Part shown: piece by piece, positions 42,210 through 51,008 of the stretch
Layout: each line of letters starts with the position of its first letter
Numbering within the stretch: the stretch's first letter is position 1
Source of the DNA: Bacillota bacterium
GTDB lineage: Bacteria > Bacillota_I > Bacilli_A > RFN20 > CAG-826
NCBI GenBank assembly: GCA_030537155.1
Contig: JAUNOH010000008.1
Span: 1-64,000, forward strand
Direction: 5' to 3'
Length of the DNA: 64,000 nt
The notes under the pieces: model-generated
Told to the model about the DNA's origin: nothing
What the model saw: only the letters and a program-made list of their open reading frames with translations
The model's database searches: none
Position numbers and translations under genes: made by a program

Positions 42210-43963
42210 AAACCTAATTCCTCCTTGCTTAGCTGGGATAAGGCGATTTCGCGGTACTCGTCGCAGTTATCGAGTAACTCTCGATGGGCGCCGGTCCCCA
42301 CGACCTGTCCGTCTTTGAGGCAGACGATGATGTCGGCGTCCATGATGGTGCCGACGCGCTGGGCGACGATCATCTTGGTGGCGTTCGGGTATTCGTTTTT
42401 CAGATTCTCACGCACCTGTTTGTCGGTTTTGAAGTCGAGGGCGGAGAAGGAATCGTCAAAGACGAGGAACTCGGGATCGTTGGCGATGGCCCTGGCGATG
42501 CAGAGCCTCTGCCTCTGGCCGCCGGAGACGTTGGTGCCGCCTTGGGCGATTTTGGCCTCATATTGGCCATCCATCTCCGAGATGAAGGGGGCCGCACAGG
42601 ACACCTCGGCCGCCTTTTTCATCTTCTCATCGGACAACTCGGGGTTTCCGAATTTAATGTTGGAGGCCACCGTTCCGGAGAAGAGGACGCCCCTTTGGGG
42701 GACGTAGCCGATTAGGGAGCGCAAAGTCGACTGCTTGAGGTTTTTGACGTTGACGCCATCGATCTTGACCTGACCGAAGGAAACGTCATATAACCTGGCC
42801 GAAAGCTGGACGAGGGTGCTCTTGCCACAGCCCGTCGTGCCGATGAAGGCGATGGTTTGCCCCTTATTGGCCTTGAAGGTGACGTTATGGATGACGGGGG
42901 CGTCGCCGTCGGGATAGCCGAAGGTGACGTTCTCGAATTCGACACTCCCGCGGTTCTCATCGAGGATCGGGGATTCCTCCTCGGGGTCTTTTATCTTCGA
43001 CTCGCAGGACATGACCTCGTCGATACGCTTGGCCGAGACAAGGGCCCTGGGGGCGAAGACCAGCATGAATAGAATCATGACGAAGGCCATCATGATCTGG
43101 GTGGCCAGCATGACGAATTGGACGAGCGGTGAGTATTCGACGCTGCCACTATTGACGAGGGAAGCCCCCAGCCAATAGATGCCCAAGGTGATGCCATTCA
43201 TGGTGATCATCATGATCGGGTTCATCAAGTTCATGATGCGGCCGGTGAAGAGGCCGACCTTCATAAGATCGGTGTTTGCCTTATCGAATTTCGCGTTTTG
43301 GTATTCCTCGGCGTTGTAGGCCCTGACGACCCTGATGCCGTTGAGGTTCTCACGGGTGATTCCGTTGACTCTATCGAGGAGTTTCTGCTGCTTCCCGAAT
43401 TTGGGGATGACGAAGCTCATTGACACCGCCAAGGCGACGACCATAAAGGTGATGCCGATGGCCGGGACATAGGAGAGTTCCCAGCTGACATCGCCGATTT
43501 TGGCGATGCCCCAAACCAAGGTTATCGGGGCCGAGAAGACCATGGCCATCATGATGACGGTCATGTTCTGGATCATCTGGACGTCGTTGGTGACGCGGGT
43601 GATGAGGGAGGAGGTCTGAAAACGCTTGATATCCTCCATCGAGAGGTTGGTGATCTTCTCGTTCAGTTTGCGGCGGATGCTGGATACCATGCCGGCCGAA
43701 ACCAAGGCGGCCATGATGGCGACTCCAGCCTGGGCGAGCATTGAGAAGGCGGCCCAGGCCACCATCCACAAAGCGGCGCTCCAAATCTCGTCGGTCCCTC
43801 CCAGTCCATAATGGGCCAGATAAATGGCCTCAATCAATTCCTGCATGTCGTCGGTCAGGGTCATGTTGCACCAGACCTGAACGAAGGTCAGGCCCAGGAT
43901 GAGCACAATCATGATCCCGTGGTACCAACGGATGTTTTTGAATATGAGTTTCAATAACTTCAT
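42206..43963 (-). CDS. ABC exporter half-transporter, degenerate-site subunit
   Basis: This 585-residue half-transporter has Walker A GTTGCGKST, signature VSGGQRQR and Walker B LVFDDSFSALD. The residue after Walker B is Asp instead of Glu, the mark of the degenerate site in heterodimeric exporters. It is coupled by overlap to both the MarR gene and the other subunit. The likely role is export of drugs or toxic compounds. Confidence 0.92.
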   Translation of the reverse strand: MKLLKLIFKNIRWYHGIMIVLILGLTFVQVWCNMTLTDDMQELIEAIYLAHYGLGGTDEIWSAALWMVAWAAFSMLAQAGVAIMAALVSAGMVSSIRRKLNEKITNLSMEDIKRFQTSSLITRVTNDVQMIQNMTVIMMAMVFSAPITLVWGIAKIGDVSWELSYVPAIGITFMVVALAVSMSFVIPKFGKQQKLLDRVNGITRENLNGIRVVRAYNAEEYQNAKFDKANTDLMKVGLFTGRIMNLMNPIMMITMNGITLGIYWLGASLVNSGSVEYSPLVQFVMLATQIMMAFVMILFMLVFAPRALVSAKRIDEVMSCESKIKDPEEESPILDENRGSVEFENVTFGYPDGDAPVIHNVTFKANKGQTIAFIGTTGCGKSTLVQLSARLYDVSFGQVKIDGVNVKNLKQSTLRSLIGYVPQRGVLFSGTVASNIKFGNPELSDEKMKKAAEVSCAAPFISEMDGQYEAKIAQGGTNVSGGQRQRLCIARAIANDPEFLVFDDSFSALDFKTDKQVRENLKNEYPNATKMIVAQRVGTIMDADIIVCLKDGQVVGTGAHRELLDNCDEYREIALSQLSKEELGL

Positions 43964-44430
43964 ACGTTTTCCCCTGTTTTTTCTTCCTTTTCCTCTTCCT
44001 CGAAGTGCTTTTGGAGGATGAGGTTCAACTGATGGGTGTATTCGAGGTAGGCCTCATAGCCTTCCTCCCCAATGGCCTCGACAAAGTCGCCGATGACGTC
44101 CTCGAAGCGCCTTTTCTTCCTCTCGATGACCTCGTGGCCGGCCTCGGTGATGCTAACCAGGGTATGTCGCTTATCCTTCTCCCCGGCTTTGCGGGAGATG
44201 AGGCCCAGCTCCTCAAGCTTGGCCAAGGCGTTGGCGATCCTGGAATTGCCGACCCGCATCTTCTCGGCCAATTCGCCGGCCGTGACGGGCGAATCCGCCT
44301 CATCGAGGGTGCACAGGATCCCAAATTGTCCATAGGATAGTTTTCTGCGGTCGTTGCCATGGGCCTTTCTGCCCTCGCATTCGCAACAGTAAAACCTATC
44401 CGCGTATTCCTTCTTTTTTTCTCTGTCCAT
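43960..44430 (-). CDS. MarR-family regulator
   Basis: This 156-residue winged-helix regulator has LSYGQFGILCTLDEADSPVTAGELAEKMRVGNSRIANALAKLEELGLISRKAGEKDKRHTLVSIT, the MarR DNA-binding domain, and a Glu/Lys-rich tail. A Cys-rich N-terminus (FYCCECEGRKAHG) is unusual. It leads the exporter operon and probably represses it from the palindrome at 44442-44454. Confidence 0.92.
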   Translation of the reverse strand: MDREKKKEYADRFYCCECEGRKAHGNDRRKLSYGQFGILCTLDEADSPVTAGELAEKMRVGNSRIANALAKLEELGLISRKAGEKDKRHTLVSITEAGHEVIERKKRRFEDVIGDFVEAIGEEGYEAYLEYTHQLNLILQKHFEEEEKEEKTGENV

Positions 44431-44441
44431 AATCGATAAAT

Positions 44442-44454
44442 TTCACAATGTGAA
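44442..44454 (-). promoter_or_regulatory. MarR operator palindrome
   Basis: TTCACA-A-TGTGAA is a perfect palindrome 12 bp before the marR start codon, well placed to block transcription of the operon. Confidence 0.65.
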
Positions 44455-44608
44455 CTAAATCACGGGTGATAATATGCAGGCAATCATTTCATATTGCAAG
44501 ATATTTCTCTTGATTAGATGAAAAATAGATGAAAAAGCCGATTAAGACTAATGTTCTCGGCTTTAACCCAGGCTACCCAATCCCCGGATAGACGAGGATA
44601 ATTTATCC

Positions 44609-45025
44609 ATGAGCAAATACTATCTGGCCTATGGGAGCAACCTCAATCTCGCCCAGATGAGGAGGCGCTGCCCCAACGCCAAACAATTGGGTGGGACTAT
44701 CCTTCATGGCTATGAGCTCTTCTTCAACCGCTACCTGGGGATAAGGGAGGCGGAGGGGAAAAGCCTGCCTCTCGGCGTTTGGGAGATAAATGAGGATGAC
44801 GAGGCCAGACTCGATGTCTATGAGGGTTATCCCGAGCTATATTCGAAATCGGAGCTGGAAGTCGAATTCTCCGGGAAACGGATAATAGCTCTCATCTACT
44901 TCATGAACGAGGAAAAGCCTTTTGCCCCGCCCACCGCCTCTTACTTAGAAGGCTGCCGGCAGGGCTATCGCGACTTTGGATTCGAGCAGAAATACCTAGA
45001 CGAGGCATTGGGGGTCAAATCATGA
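44609..45025 (+). CDS. Gamma-glutamylcyclotransferase-like protein
   Basis: This 138-residue protein of the GGCT/AIG2 fold has the substrate loop YLAYGSNLN (about 5-13) and a candidate catalytic Glu72 in LDVYEGYP. Family members cyclise gamma-glutamyl amines. GATAAT ends 6 nt before the ATG and no ribosome site is seen. It overlaps the flavodoxin-like gene by 4 bases. Confidence 0.85.
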   Translation: MSKYYLAYGSNLNLAQMRRRCPNAKQLGGTILHGYELFFNRYLGIREAEGKSLPLGVWEINEDDEARLDVYEGYPELYSKSELEVEFSGKRIIALIYFMNEEKPFAPPTASYLEGCRQGYRDFGFEQKYLDEALGVKS

Positions 45026-45498
45026 ACGACATAATCATCTACTATTCCCGCACGGGAACCTGCAAAAAGCTGGCCGAGAAAATCCAAAAAGACCTTGATT
45101 GCCCCATCGAGTCGATCGAATTGAAGGAAGGCTACGGCAACTACCTTTCCTCATTGCTCCGTTACCAACGGGAGAAGAAAAAGGCCATCGAACCAGAGTT
45201 CTCAACCCCGTTTTTGGACCTTGAGTCATATGAGAGGGTCATTTTGGTGTATCCGATATTCTTCGGCGACATCCCGGAATTCGTCACCTACTACCTCGAG
45301 AGGTGCGCTTATAAAGAAATCGAATTGATCCCGGTCTCAAACTCCACCGCCACCTCCAACGAAAAAAGCCTCGCCACCTTACGGGAGAGGCTCCCCAAAG
45401 CCAAGATATCCCACCCCTACTGGCAAAGCAAATTCCATAAAGGCGACTTCCCCTCCTGGATATGGCGGGTCAAAGCCGGCATGCCGGAAGAGGAATAA
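45022..45498 (+). CDS. Flavodoxin-like protein
   Basis: This 158-residue protein has a flavodoxin phosphate-binding loop IIYYSRTGTCKKLAEKI (about 5-21) and VILVYPIFFGDIPEFVTYYLER, close to flavodoxin_4-like proteins. It likely binds FMN and transfers electrons. It is coupled to the GGCT-like gene by a 4-base overlap. Confidence 0.85.
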   Translation: MNDIIIYYSRTGTCKKLAEKIQKDLDCPIESIELKEGYGNYLSSLLRYQREKKKAIEPEFSTPFLDLESYERVILVYPIFFGDIPEFVTYYLERCAYKEIELIPVSNSTATSNEKSLATLRERLPKAKISHPYWQSKFHKGDFPSWIWRVKAGMPEEE

Positions 45499-45509
45499 GA
45501 GTCCGTATT

Positions 45510-46157
45510 TTAATCTTTAGAGATGACGTAATCGCAGAACCGCCCATAATCCTCGAATTGCGGGACGTCGTATTTTGATAGTCTCTTCTTTGAGCAATGG
45601 CCACTGGTGAAGAAGGCGGGCTTCAGCCCGATGGCTTTGGCCACCTCATAATCGTGGATGGTGTCCCCGAGCATCAAAGTCTCCTCCGGCTTAATCCCGT
45701 GGCCGAGGAAATATTCTTTGCCATATTCGATCTTGCTTTTGGCCTCGATGTCCTTGGCCCCGATGATTCCATCGAAGAGGTCATAGATACCGAGCCTCTT
45801 CAGTTGGGATTCGAGGATGTCCTGTCTGGAGGCACTCAGGCAATATAGCCCGATGCCGGCGGCTTTCAGTTTTTCCGCGCATTCTCTAAAGCCCTCATAT
45901 AGGGAGGACTCCGACGCTTCCCTTTCGAGGTATCTCTTCATGAATTCGGCGTTCAATTCGTCGTAGCTGATGTCTTTGAAGTCGAAGCCGATGAGTAGGT
46001 AATAATCCCGAACGGGGAAGCCGAAGTGATCGAGGTAAAAATCCATGGGTATCCTCGGCCTACCGCTTTCCTCGAGCAATTCGTTTTCAAGCTCCAGGGT
46101 GAGATCGACGTCGTTCAGGATGGTTCCGTTGAAGTCGAAGCAGACGTTTTTGATCAT
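45510..46157 (-). CDS. HAD-family hydrolase with DxN active site
   Basis: This 215-residue HAD protein starts MIKNVCFDFNGTILND. The nucleophile Asp8 is kept but the usual second Asp (general acid) is Asn10. CLSASRQ is motif II, KSKIEYGKEYF holds the motif III Lys and MLGDTIHDYEVAKAIG is motif IV. It resembles phosphoglycolate-phosphatase-like HADs. The Asn change may slow phosphatase turnover. The ATG at 46155-46157 follows TATAAT by 7 nt without a ribosome site. Confidence 0.85.
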   Translation of the reverse strand: MIKNVCFDFNGTILNDVDLTLELENELLEESGRPRIPMDFYLDHFGFPVRDYYLLIGFDFKDISYDELNAEFMKRYLEREASESSLYEGFRECAEKLKAAGIGLYCLSASRQDILESQLKRLGIYDLFDGIIGAKDIEAKSKIEYGKEYFLGHGIKPEETLMLGDTIHDYEVAKAIGLKPAFFTSGHCSKKRLSKYDVPQFEDYGRFCDYVISKD

Positions 46158-46164
46158 GGCAAAG

Positions 46165-46192
46165 ATTATACAAAAGATTGGGGCATTGTCCT
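46165..46192 (-). promoter_or_regulatory. Promoter of the HAD gene
   Basis: The minus strand reads AGGACA, 16 bp, TATAAT, then 7 nt to the ATG, so the transcript would begin at or next to the start codon. Confidence 0.55.
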
Positions 46193-46278
46193 CATCGACT
46201 ATCAGGCACAAGGCGTCTTGAAAAGTATCTAATTTCAAGCGGGAGGGATATACTGATTTCCAAGGAGATATCGACAAT

Positions 46279-46713
46279 ATGAAAGACAATAACTGCGCCT
46301 ACTGCATGAGGGAGGAAAAGCCGGAGCTATATCAGGGTTTCGGATACTATGTGATGGATCTTAAGGTCTCATCGCTATACGTATTCAGGGAACAGTCCCA
46401 TCTTGGTAGATGCATCGTGGCCTATAAGGACCACGTCTCCGAGATCGTCGATATCAGCAAGGAGGAGAGGGCCCTCTTCCTCGAGGATGTGGCGAATGTC
46501 TCCAACGCCATCCACAAGGCCTTTAATCCCGGCAAGGTCAACTATGGCTTTTATGGCGATACGGGGAAGCACCTCCACTGCCACCTCTGCCCCAAATATA
46601 AGGATGGCGACGAATGGGGCGGCGTCTTCCTGATGAACCCCCACCTCAAGGATTTAAAAGACGAGGAGCTGAAGGGGATCGCCGATAAGCTGCTTGAATA
46701 CATCGAGAAATAA
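46279..46713 (+). CDS. HIT-family protein
   Basis: This 144-residue histidine-triad protein has the active motif HLHCHLCPKY. CAYCMREE at the start holds a Cys pair. HIT proteins hydrolyse nucleotide phosphoramidates or dinucleotides. The ATG follows AAGGAGA. The gene has its own terminator at 46724-46755 and so is separate from the TIR operon. Confidence 0.92.
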   Translation: MKDNNCAYCMREEKPELYQGFGYYVMDLKVSSLYVFREQSHLGRCIVAYKDHVSEIVDISKEERALFLEDVANVSNAIHKAFNPGKVNYGFYGDTGKHLHCHLCPKYKDGDEWGGVFLMNPHLKDLKDEELKGIADKLLEYIEK

Positions 46714-46721
46714 ACGACTTT

Positions 46722-46756
46722 GAAAAGCTCCGAGGAAATCGGGGCTTTTGTTTTGC
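46722..46756 (+). terminator. Terminator of the HIT gene
   Basis: AAAAGC-CCGA/TCGG-GCTTTT forms a stem followed by TTTG after the HIT stop. Confidence 0.7.
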
Positions 46757-46912
46757 CTTGCGAAATCGGCCCTTCCCCTCCGATTAAAAGCGTTCATTTA
46801 CCTTATCGGAAAATAGTCGCAATCAAGGTTAGTTTGCCTAGCAAAAACCCCTAAAATTGACACTATTTTTGTTCAAATGATAGAATCGTGTTCATATAGG
46901 GGGCGACGAATA

Positions 46913-48226
46913 ATGCAAACCTACGACTTTTTCGTCAGTTATTCTTCCAAGGACAAGGAGATCATCGACGGCCTCGTCCACCAACTTGAATCCTCGGGGG
47001 CCAAATGCTGGTATGCCCCAAGGGACGTTCAGGGGAGATACGCCAAGGCCATCGTCGACGCCATCGGGCAGGCGAAGATTTTCCTATTGTGCCTATCCGA
47101 AAACGCCGCGGCCTCCGACCACGTCCTCAACGAGATTGAGATCGCCTACAACAAGAAGAAATCCCCCGACGTCTCGCCTTTGATCATCGAGCCGCTTTGC
47201 ATCGAGCCGATCGACCTCGACGCCCCGCAGTTCGACGAGATCATGTATTACATCAGGCGCATCAACTTCATCTCCCCCACCAACCTCTCCTCGCCCAAGG
47301 CCATCGCCCAGGAGGTCATCGAGAAAAACAAAGACTACCTGAAGATCGAGGCCAGCAAACATCACGAGCGGGCCCAAAGCCTCTATTTCCCCAGCGAGAG
47401 GGAGACGAAGAGGCTGAAGATCCAAGGCAACCTATTGAAGAAATTCGATAACGAGACCTATCAGAAGCTGTTCTCCAAATTCGAGCAGATGGACGTCTTG
47501 GACGTCGGCTCGGGCAATGGCGACATGCTGATGGATAGGCTGAAGGAATCCAAGAAGCCTTTTAGGCTTTTGGGTGTGGAAAGAGACGCTCAGAAGGTCG
47601 AGCAGGCCAACGCCAACTATGGGGATGAGGGGAAAGTCCACTTCGCCGTGATGGACGTCAACGACCCCGAATTCAGTGAATCGGTGGCCGACGAGATGGA
47701 TAAGATGGGGATCGAGGGCTTCGACGTCATCCACATCTCGATGCTCCTGCTCCACATGGAGTCGTTCTGCTCTCTGCTCAGGAAATGCCGGAGGCTATTG
47801 AAGAGCGACGGCTACATCTTCATAAAGGATATCGACGATGGCTTGAATTACGCCTTCCCTGACGAGAAGAACGCCTTTGAGAGGATCTATCAGATCTGCG
47901 ACCGCAACGAGACCAGCGGCAATCGGAGGAACGGCCGGGAGATATACACCAACCTCTATCGGGCCGGCTTAAAGAAAATCAGCCTGGAGAAAAGCGGCTT
48001 CACCACCATCGGGCTCTCATATGAGGAGAAGGAGGCCTTCTGGGGGATGTATTTCCAATTCATCCTCGGCGACATCAAATGGATGTATGAGAAATACCCC
48101 AACAACATCGATATCAAAGACGACTGTGAGTGGTATAGCAAAAACTACGAGGACCTCTTTGAGCAGTTTATGAACGATGATTTCGTCTTCAGCCTGGGTT
48201 TCCAGATTTATCTGGCCCAGAAATGA
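46913..48226 (+). CDS. TIR domain - SAM methyltransferase fusion
   Basis: This 437-residue protein joins an N-terminal TIR domain (about 1-115: YDFFVSYSSKDKE, KCWYAPRDVQG, LCLSENAAASDHVLNEIEIAY) to a class I methyltransferase (about 155-320: VLDVGSGNGDML, LLGVERDAQ, FDVIHISMLLLHME) with a long C-terminal part. Glu74 sits where TIR NADases have their catalytic Glu. Bacterial TIR domains often cleave NAD in defence; methyltransferases use SAM. The fusion's role is unknown. The ATG at 46913 follows ATAGGGGG. It leads an operon with luxS (22-nt gap) and an acetyltransferase. Confidence 0.9.
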   Translation: MQTYDFFVSYSSKDKEIIDGLVHQLESSGAKCWYAPRDVQGRYAKAIVDAIGQAKIFLLCLSENAAASDHVLNEIEIAYNKKKSPDVSPLIIEPLCIEPIDLDAPQFDEIMYYIRRINFISPTNLSSPKAIAQEVIEKNKDYLKIEASKHHERAQSLYFPSERETKRLKIQGNLLKKFDNETYQKLFSKFEQMDVLDVGSGNGDMLMDRLKESKKPFRLLGVERDAQKVEQANANYGDEGKVHFAVMDVNDPEFSESVADEMDKMGIEGFDVIHISMLLLHMESFCSLLRKCRRLLKSDGYIFIKDIDDGLNYAFPDEKNAFERIYQICDRNETSGNRRNGREIYTNLYRAGLKKISLEKSGFTTIGLSYEEKEAFWGMYFQFILGDIKWMYEKYPNNIDIKDDCEWYSKNYEDLFEQFMNDDFVFSLGFQIYLAQK

Positions 48227-48248
48227 TAAAGCTAGGAAGGAGAATTAC

Positions 48249-48716
48249 ATGAAAAGAATCGCCAGCTTCACCATCAACCACCTCAACCTCTTCCCGGGGC
48301 TATACGTCTCCAGGCGCGATAAAAACGGGGACAAGGTAGTCACGACCTTCGACCTCCGCTTCACCGCGCCGAATAAGGAGCCGGTCGTCGATATGCCGGC
48401 CATCCATTCCATCGAGCATCTGGCCGCCACCTTTTTGAGAAACGGCCCCCGGCAGGAGGAGATAATCTACTTCGGCCCGATGGGCTGCCGCACCGGATGC
48501 TATCTGGTCATGTGGGGCGATTTATCAAGCGAGGATGTCTATGACTTAGTCATCTCGATGTGCGACTTCATCATCTCCTTTGAGGGCGAGATCCCCGGGG
48601 CCAAGCCCGAGCAATGCGGGAATTACCGAGAGCAGAATCTCGACATGGCCAAATACTACGTCGCCAAATACAAGAAGGAATTGGTCGAGCATCGACGCTT
48701 CGTCTATCCGGAATAA
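48249..48716 (+). CDS. luxS: S-ribosylhomocysteine lyase LuxS
   Basis: This 155-residue enzyme splits S-ribosylhomocysteine into homocysteine and DPD, the precursor of autoinducer-2, in the recycling of SAH after SAM-dependent methylation. Metal ligands His53 and His57 are in IHSIEHLAATFLR, Cys123 is in EQCGNYREQ, and catalytic Cys84 is in GCRTGCYL. It follows the TIR-methyltransferase gene by 22 nt with AAGGAG, so the two are probably co-transcribed. Confidence 0.96.
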   Translation: MKRIASFTINHLNLFPGLYVSRRDKNGDKVVTTFDLRFTAPNKEPVVDMPAIHSIEHLAATFLRNGPRQEEIIYFGPMGCRTGCYLVMWGDLSSEDVYDLVISMCDFIISFEGEIPGAKPEQCGNYREQNLDMAKYYVAKYKKELVEHRRFVYPE

Positions 48717-48747
48717 GCGGCGAATAGACAAAAAAGGGGGGCGAACC

Positions 48748-49260
48748 ATGAATTTCAAAAAGGCATCGATCGACGATTTCGAGTTGATTTACAAGATGAT
48801 GGTGGACGCCAGGAAGAAATCCTGGGACGAGGGGGTTTTCCAATGGAACGAGAACTACCCCACCGCGACCATGATCAAAGGCGATTTGGAGAAAGGCTAT
48901 ACCTACTTGGTATACGACGAGGGGAAGATCGTGGCCTTCTTCACGACCAATTCGATATGCGAGGACGACGTCCACGACCACATCAAATGGCTGAATGAAG
49001 GCGATAACTGGGTCATCTTGCACCGCCTATGCGTGGATACCGGAGCCCAGGGGAATAAAATCGGGCAGAGGATATTGGCCCTATTCGAGAAGGAAAAAAT
49101 CGAGGAGGGCTTCGACAGCATCAGGATCGACGTCTTCTCCACCAACGCGGCCGCCATCCACATCTATGAGAAATTCGGCTATATCCTGCTTGGCAACGCC
49201 ACCTGCGACCGCGGGATGTTCTACATATACGAAAAAATGCTGCCAAAGCAAAAACACTGA
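48748..49260 (+). CDS. GNAT-family acetyltransferase
   Basis: This 170-residue N-acetyltransferase has the acetyl-CoA loop DTGAQGNKIGQRILALFE, then IRIDVFSTNAAAIHIYEKFGY. The substrate is unknown. It starts 31 nt after luxS with an AAGGGGGG ribosome site and closes the TIR-luxS-GNAT operon. Confidence 0.9.
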   Translation: MNFKKASIDDFELIYKMMVDARKKSWDEGVFQWNENYPTATMIKGDLEKGYTYLVYDEGKIVAFFTTNSICEDDVHDHIKWLNEGDNWVILHRLCVDTGAQGNKIGQRILALFEKEKIEEGFDSIRIDVFSTNAAAIHIYEKFGYILLGNATCDRGMFYIYEKMLPKQKH

Positions 49261-49266
49261 CGCCTT

Positions 49267-49767
49267 TTAACGCTTTAGCGCGCCTTCTAATAAGAGTAAT
49301 TCCCTCTTTTTCTCTATCCCTCCGGCATAGCCAGTCAGGCTGCCGTCTTTTCCGATTACCCGATGGCAGGGAACGATGATGGAAATGGGGTTACGCCCCA
49401 CCGCCCCTCCGACGGCCTGGGCCGACATGTGGTCGAGGCCTTTTCTGGCGGCGAGGATCTTTCCTATCTCGCCATACGTCATCGTGCTCCCGTAGGGGAT
49501 GGTCTTCAATATCCCCCACACCTCCTCCTGGAAGGGGCTGCCTTTCAAATGGATGGGCAAAGAGAAATTTGGCTCCTTCCCGGAAAAATAGATATCGAGC
49601 CAACGTTTGGCTTCAGCCAAAACGGGGATTTCCTTTTCCTCACGCTTTCCTTCCAGGCGATAGGCAAAATGCTTTTGCCCGATAAACCAGGCCCCGGTCA
49701 AGCCGGCCTCATCCGCGGATAAGAGCATCGTCCCAAGTGGCGACTCATAATGGGATATGTAATTCAT
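49267..49767 (-). CDS. ogt: Methylated-DNA--protein-cysteine methyltransferase
   Basis: This 166-residue repair protein removes alkyl groups from O6-alkylguanine by transfer to its own Cys. The active motif ISIIVPCHRVIGKDG and the helix-turn-helix STMTYGEIGKILA are intact. The ATG at 49765-49767 is preferred over an upstream TTG. It converges on the acetyltransferase gene with only 6 bases between. Confidence 0.92.
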   Translation of the reverse strand: MNYISHYESPLGTMLLSADEAGLTGAWFIGQKHFAYRLEGKREEKEIPVLAEAKRWLDIYFSGKEPNFSLPIHLKGSPFQEEVWGILKTIPYGSTMTYGEIGKILAARKGLDHMSAQAVGGAVGRNPISIIVPCHRVIGKDGSLTGYAGGIEKKRELLLLEGALKR

Positions 49768-49879
49768 CTCCCTATTTTCCGCCAAAGCGAACAAAGCTCC
49801 AACCCCGCACAAAAAAGCAGCTTTGATTCATAACGCCGCTTCGTCACGGATGTCGGATGCAATCTAAACGGTAAAGGCC

Positions 49880-49922
49880 AAAAAGAAAATACCCCATCCT
49901 TACGGAATCAGGGGTATTTTTG
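49880..49922 (-). terminator. Terminator of the 3-hydroxyacyl-CoA dehydrogenase gene
   Basis: The AAATACCCC/GGGGTATTT stem is followed on the minus strand by TTTTCTTTTT. Confidence 0.75.
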
Positions 49923-49928
49923 CCTTCA

Positions 49929-50876
49929 TCAGTTGTATTTGTAGAAGCCTTCGCCGGAGCTCTTTCCGAGTTTGCCCTCGGCGATGTATTTGCTGAGCAT
50001 CTTATCCATGCCCTTGAAGTTATAGGGGGCGAGGAACGAGGGGATCTTCACATACATCTTAACGATATTATGCGCGGTCGTGAGCCCGACCGTGTCGAGG
50101 ATCTGGAAGGGTCCCTTGGGGGCGCCGGTTCCAAGAACCCAGGCCTTATCGATGCTTTCCGGATCGGAGATGCCGTTGACATATAGATCCATACCAGCGA
50201 AGAGGAAAGGTACCAGCATCGAGTTGAGGAGATAGCCGCTCTTTTCCTTCTTGACGGGGAGGGCAATCATCCTGATGTCGTTGGCGAACTTCATCACGAC
50301 GTCGAAGTTCTTCATGTCAGTGAGCTTCTGGGCCATGACCTCGGCGGTGTTGTTCTTCCAGATCGAGTTGGCGAAGTGGAGGGATAAATACTTATCGGGC
50401 CTGCCGGTGACTTTGGCGAACTTGCTGGGTAGCAAAGTCGAGGAATTGGTGACGACGATGGTCTTCTCGGGGAGCAGGGGAGCCATTTTCTTATAGAATT
50501 CGATCTTCTGATTGGCGTCCTCGGCCATCGACTCGATGACGATGTCGGCGTCCTTGACGGCCTTGGCGAGGTCGAGTTCCAGCTTGATGGATGAACGGGC
50601 CTCCTTTGACTTCTTCAGGCACTCCTCGGCGTTGAAGCCCTCATAATCGGCGATGCCCCTGCACCAGTTGGCTGGGGTCTTGCCTTCGTCGGTGTCCATC
50701 AGCTTAATGGCCTCCTCATAGCTTTTGACGAGCCCATCGAGTTTGGGGGTGCACCTTTTGATGCTGCCCTCGCTCCTTAGCCAGATGGTGACGGAGAAAC
50801 CGCAATAGGCGGCCTGATAGGCGATTTGGCTTCCTAAGACGCCGCCACCGGCCACCACTACATTCTTGATTTCCAT
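49929..50876 (-). CDS. 3-hydroxyacyl-CoA dehydrogenase family protein
   Basis: This 315-residue protein has an N-terminal NAD-binding Rossmann motif VVVAGGGVLGSQIAYQAAYCG and DADIVIESMAEDANQKIEFYKKM, LSLHFANSIWKN with the catalytic His, and the C-terminal domain segment GYLLNSMLVPFLFAG. It resembles 3-hydroxybutyryl-CoA dehydrogenases, which act in butyrate or fatty-acid metabolism. No other pathway genes flank it. The ATG follows AAAGGAGA. Confidence 0.9.
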   Translation of the reverse strand: MEIKNVVVAGGGVLGSQIAYQAAYCGFSVTIWLRSEGSIKRCTPKLDGLVKSYEEAIKLMDTDEGKTPANWCRGIADYEGFNAEECLKKSKEARSSIKLELDLAKAVKDADIVIESMAEDANQKIEFYKKMAPLLPEKTIVVTNSSTLLPSKFAKVTGRPDKYLSLHFANSIWKNNTAEVMAQKLTDMKNFDVVMKFANDIRMIALPVKKEKSGYLLNSMLVPFLFAGMDLYVNGISDPESIDKAWVLGTGAPKGPFQILDTVGLTTAHNIVKMYVKIPSFLAPYNFKGMDKMLSKYIAEGKLGKSSGEGFYKYN

Positions 50877-51008
50877 TAATATCTCCTTTAATTAATTAAC
50901 CTATTATAACGGCCGAAAAACGGCGCCCGACATCGCGGAAAGACGCCTGTGACATTAGCGATTTATTGAGTAACAGCCGAGATTTTGCTTACTAATCAAG
51001 CCAAATGT

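Noticed and set aside
40410-44430. Degenerate Walker B Asp in the ABC subunit as a damaged gene
   Set aside because: Asp at this position is normal for one half of heterodimeric exporters, and the partner keeps the Glu.
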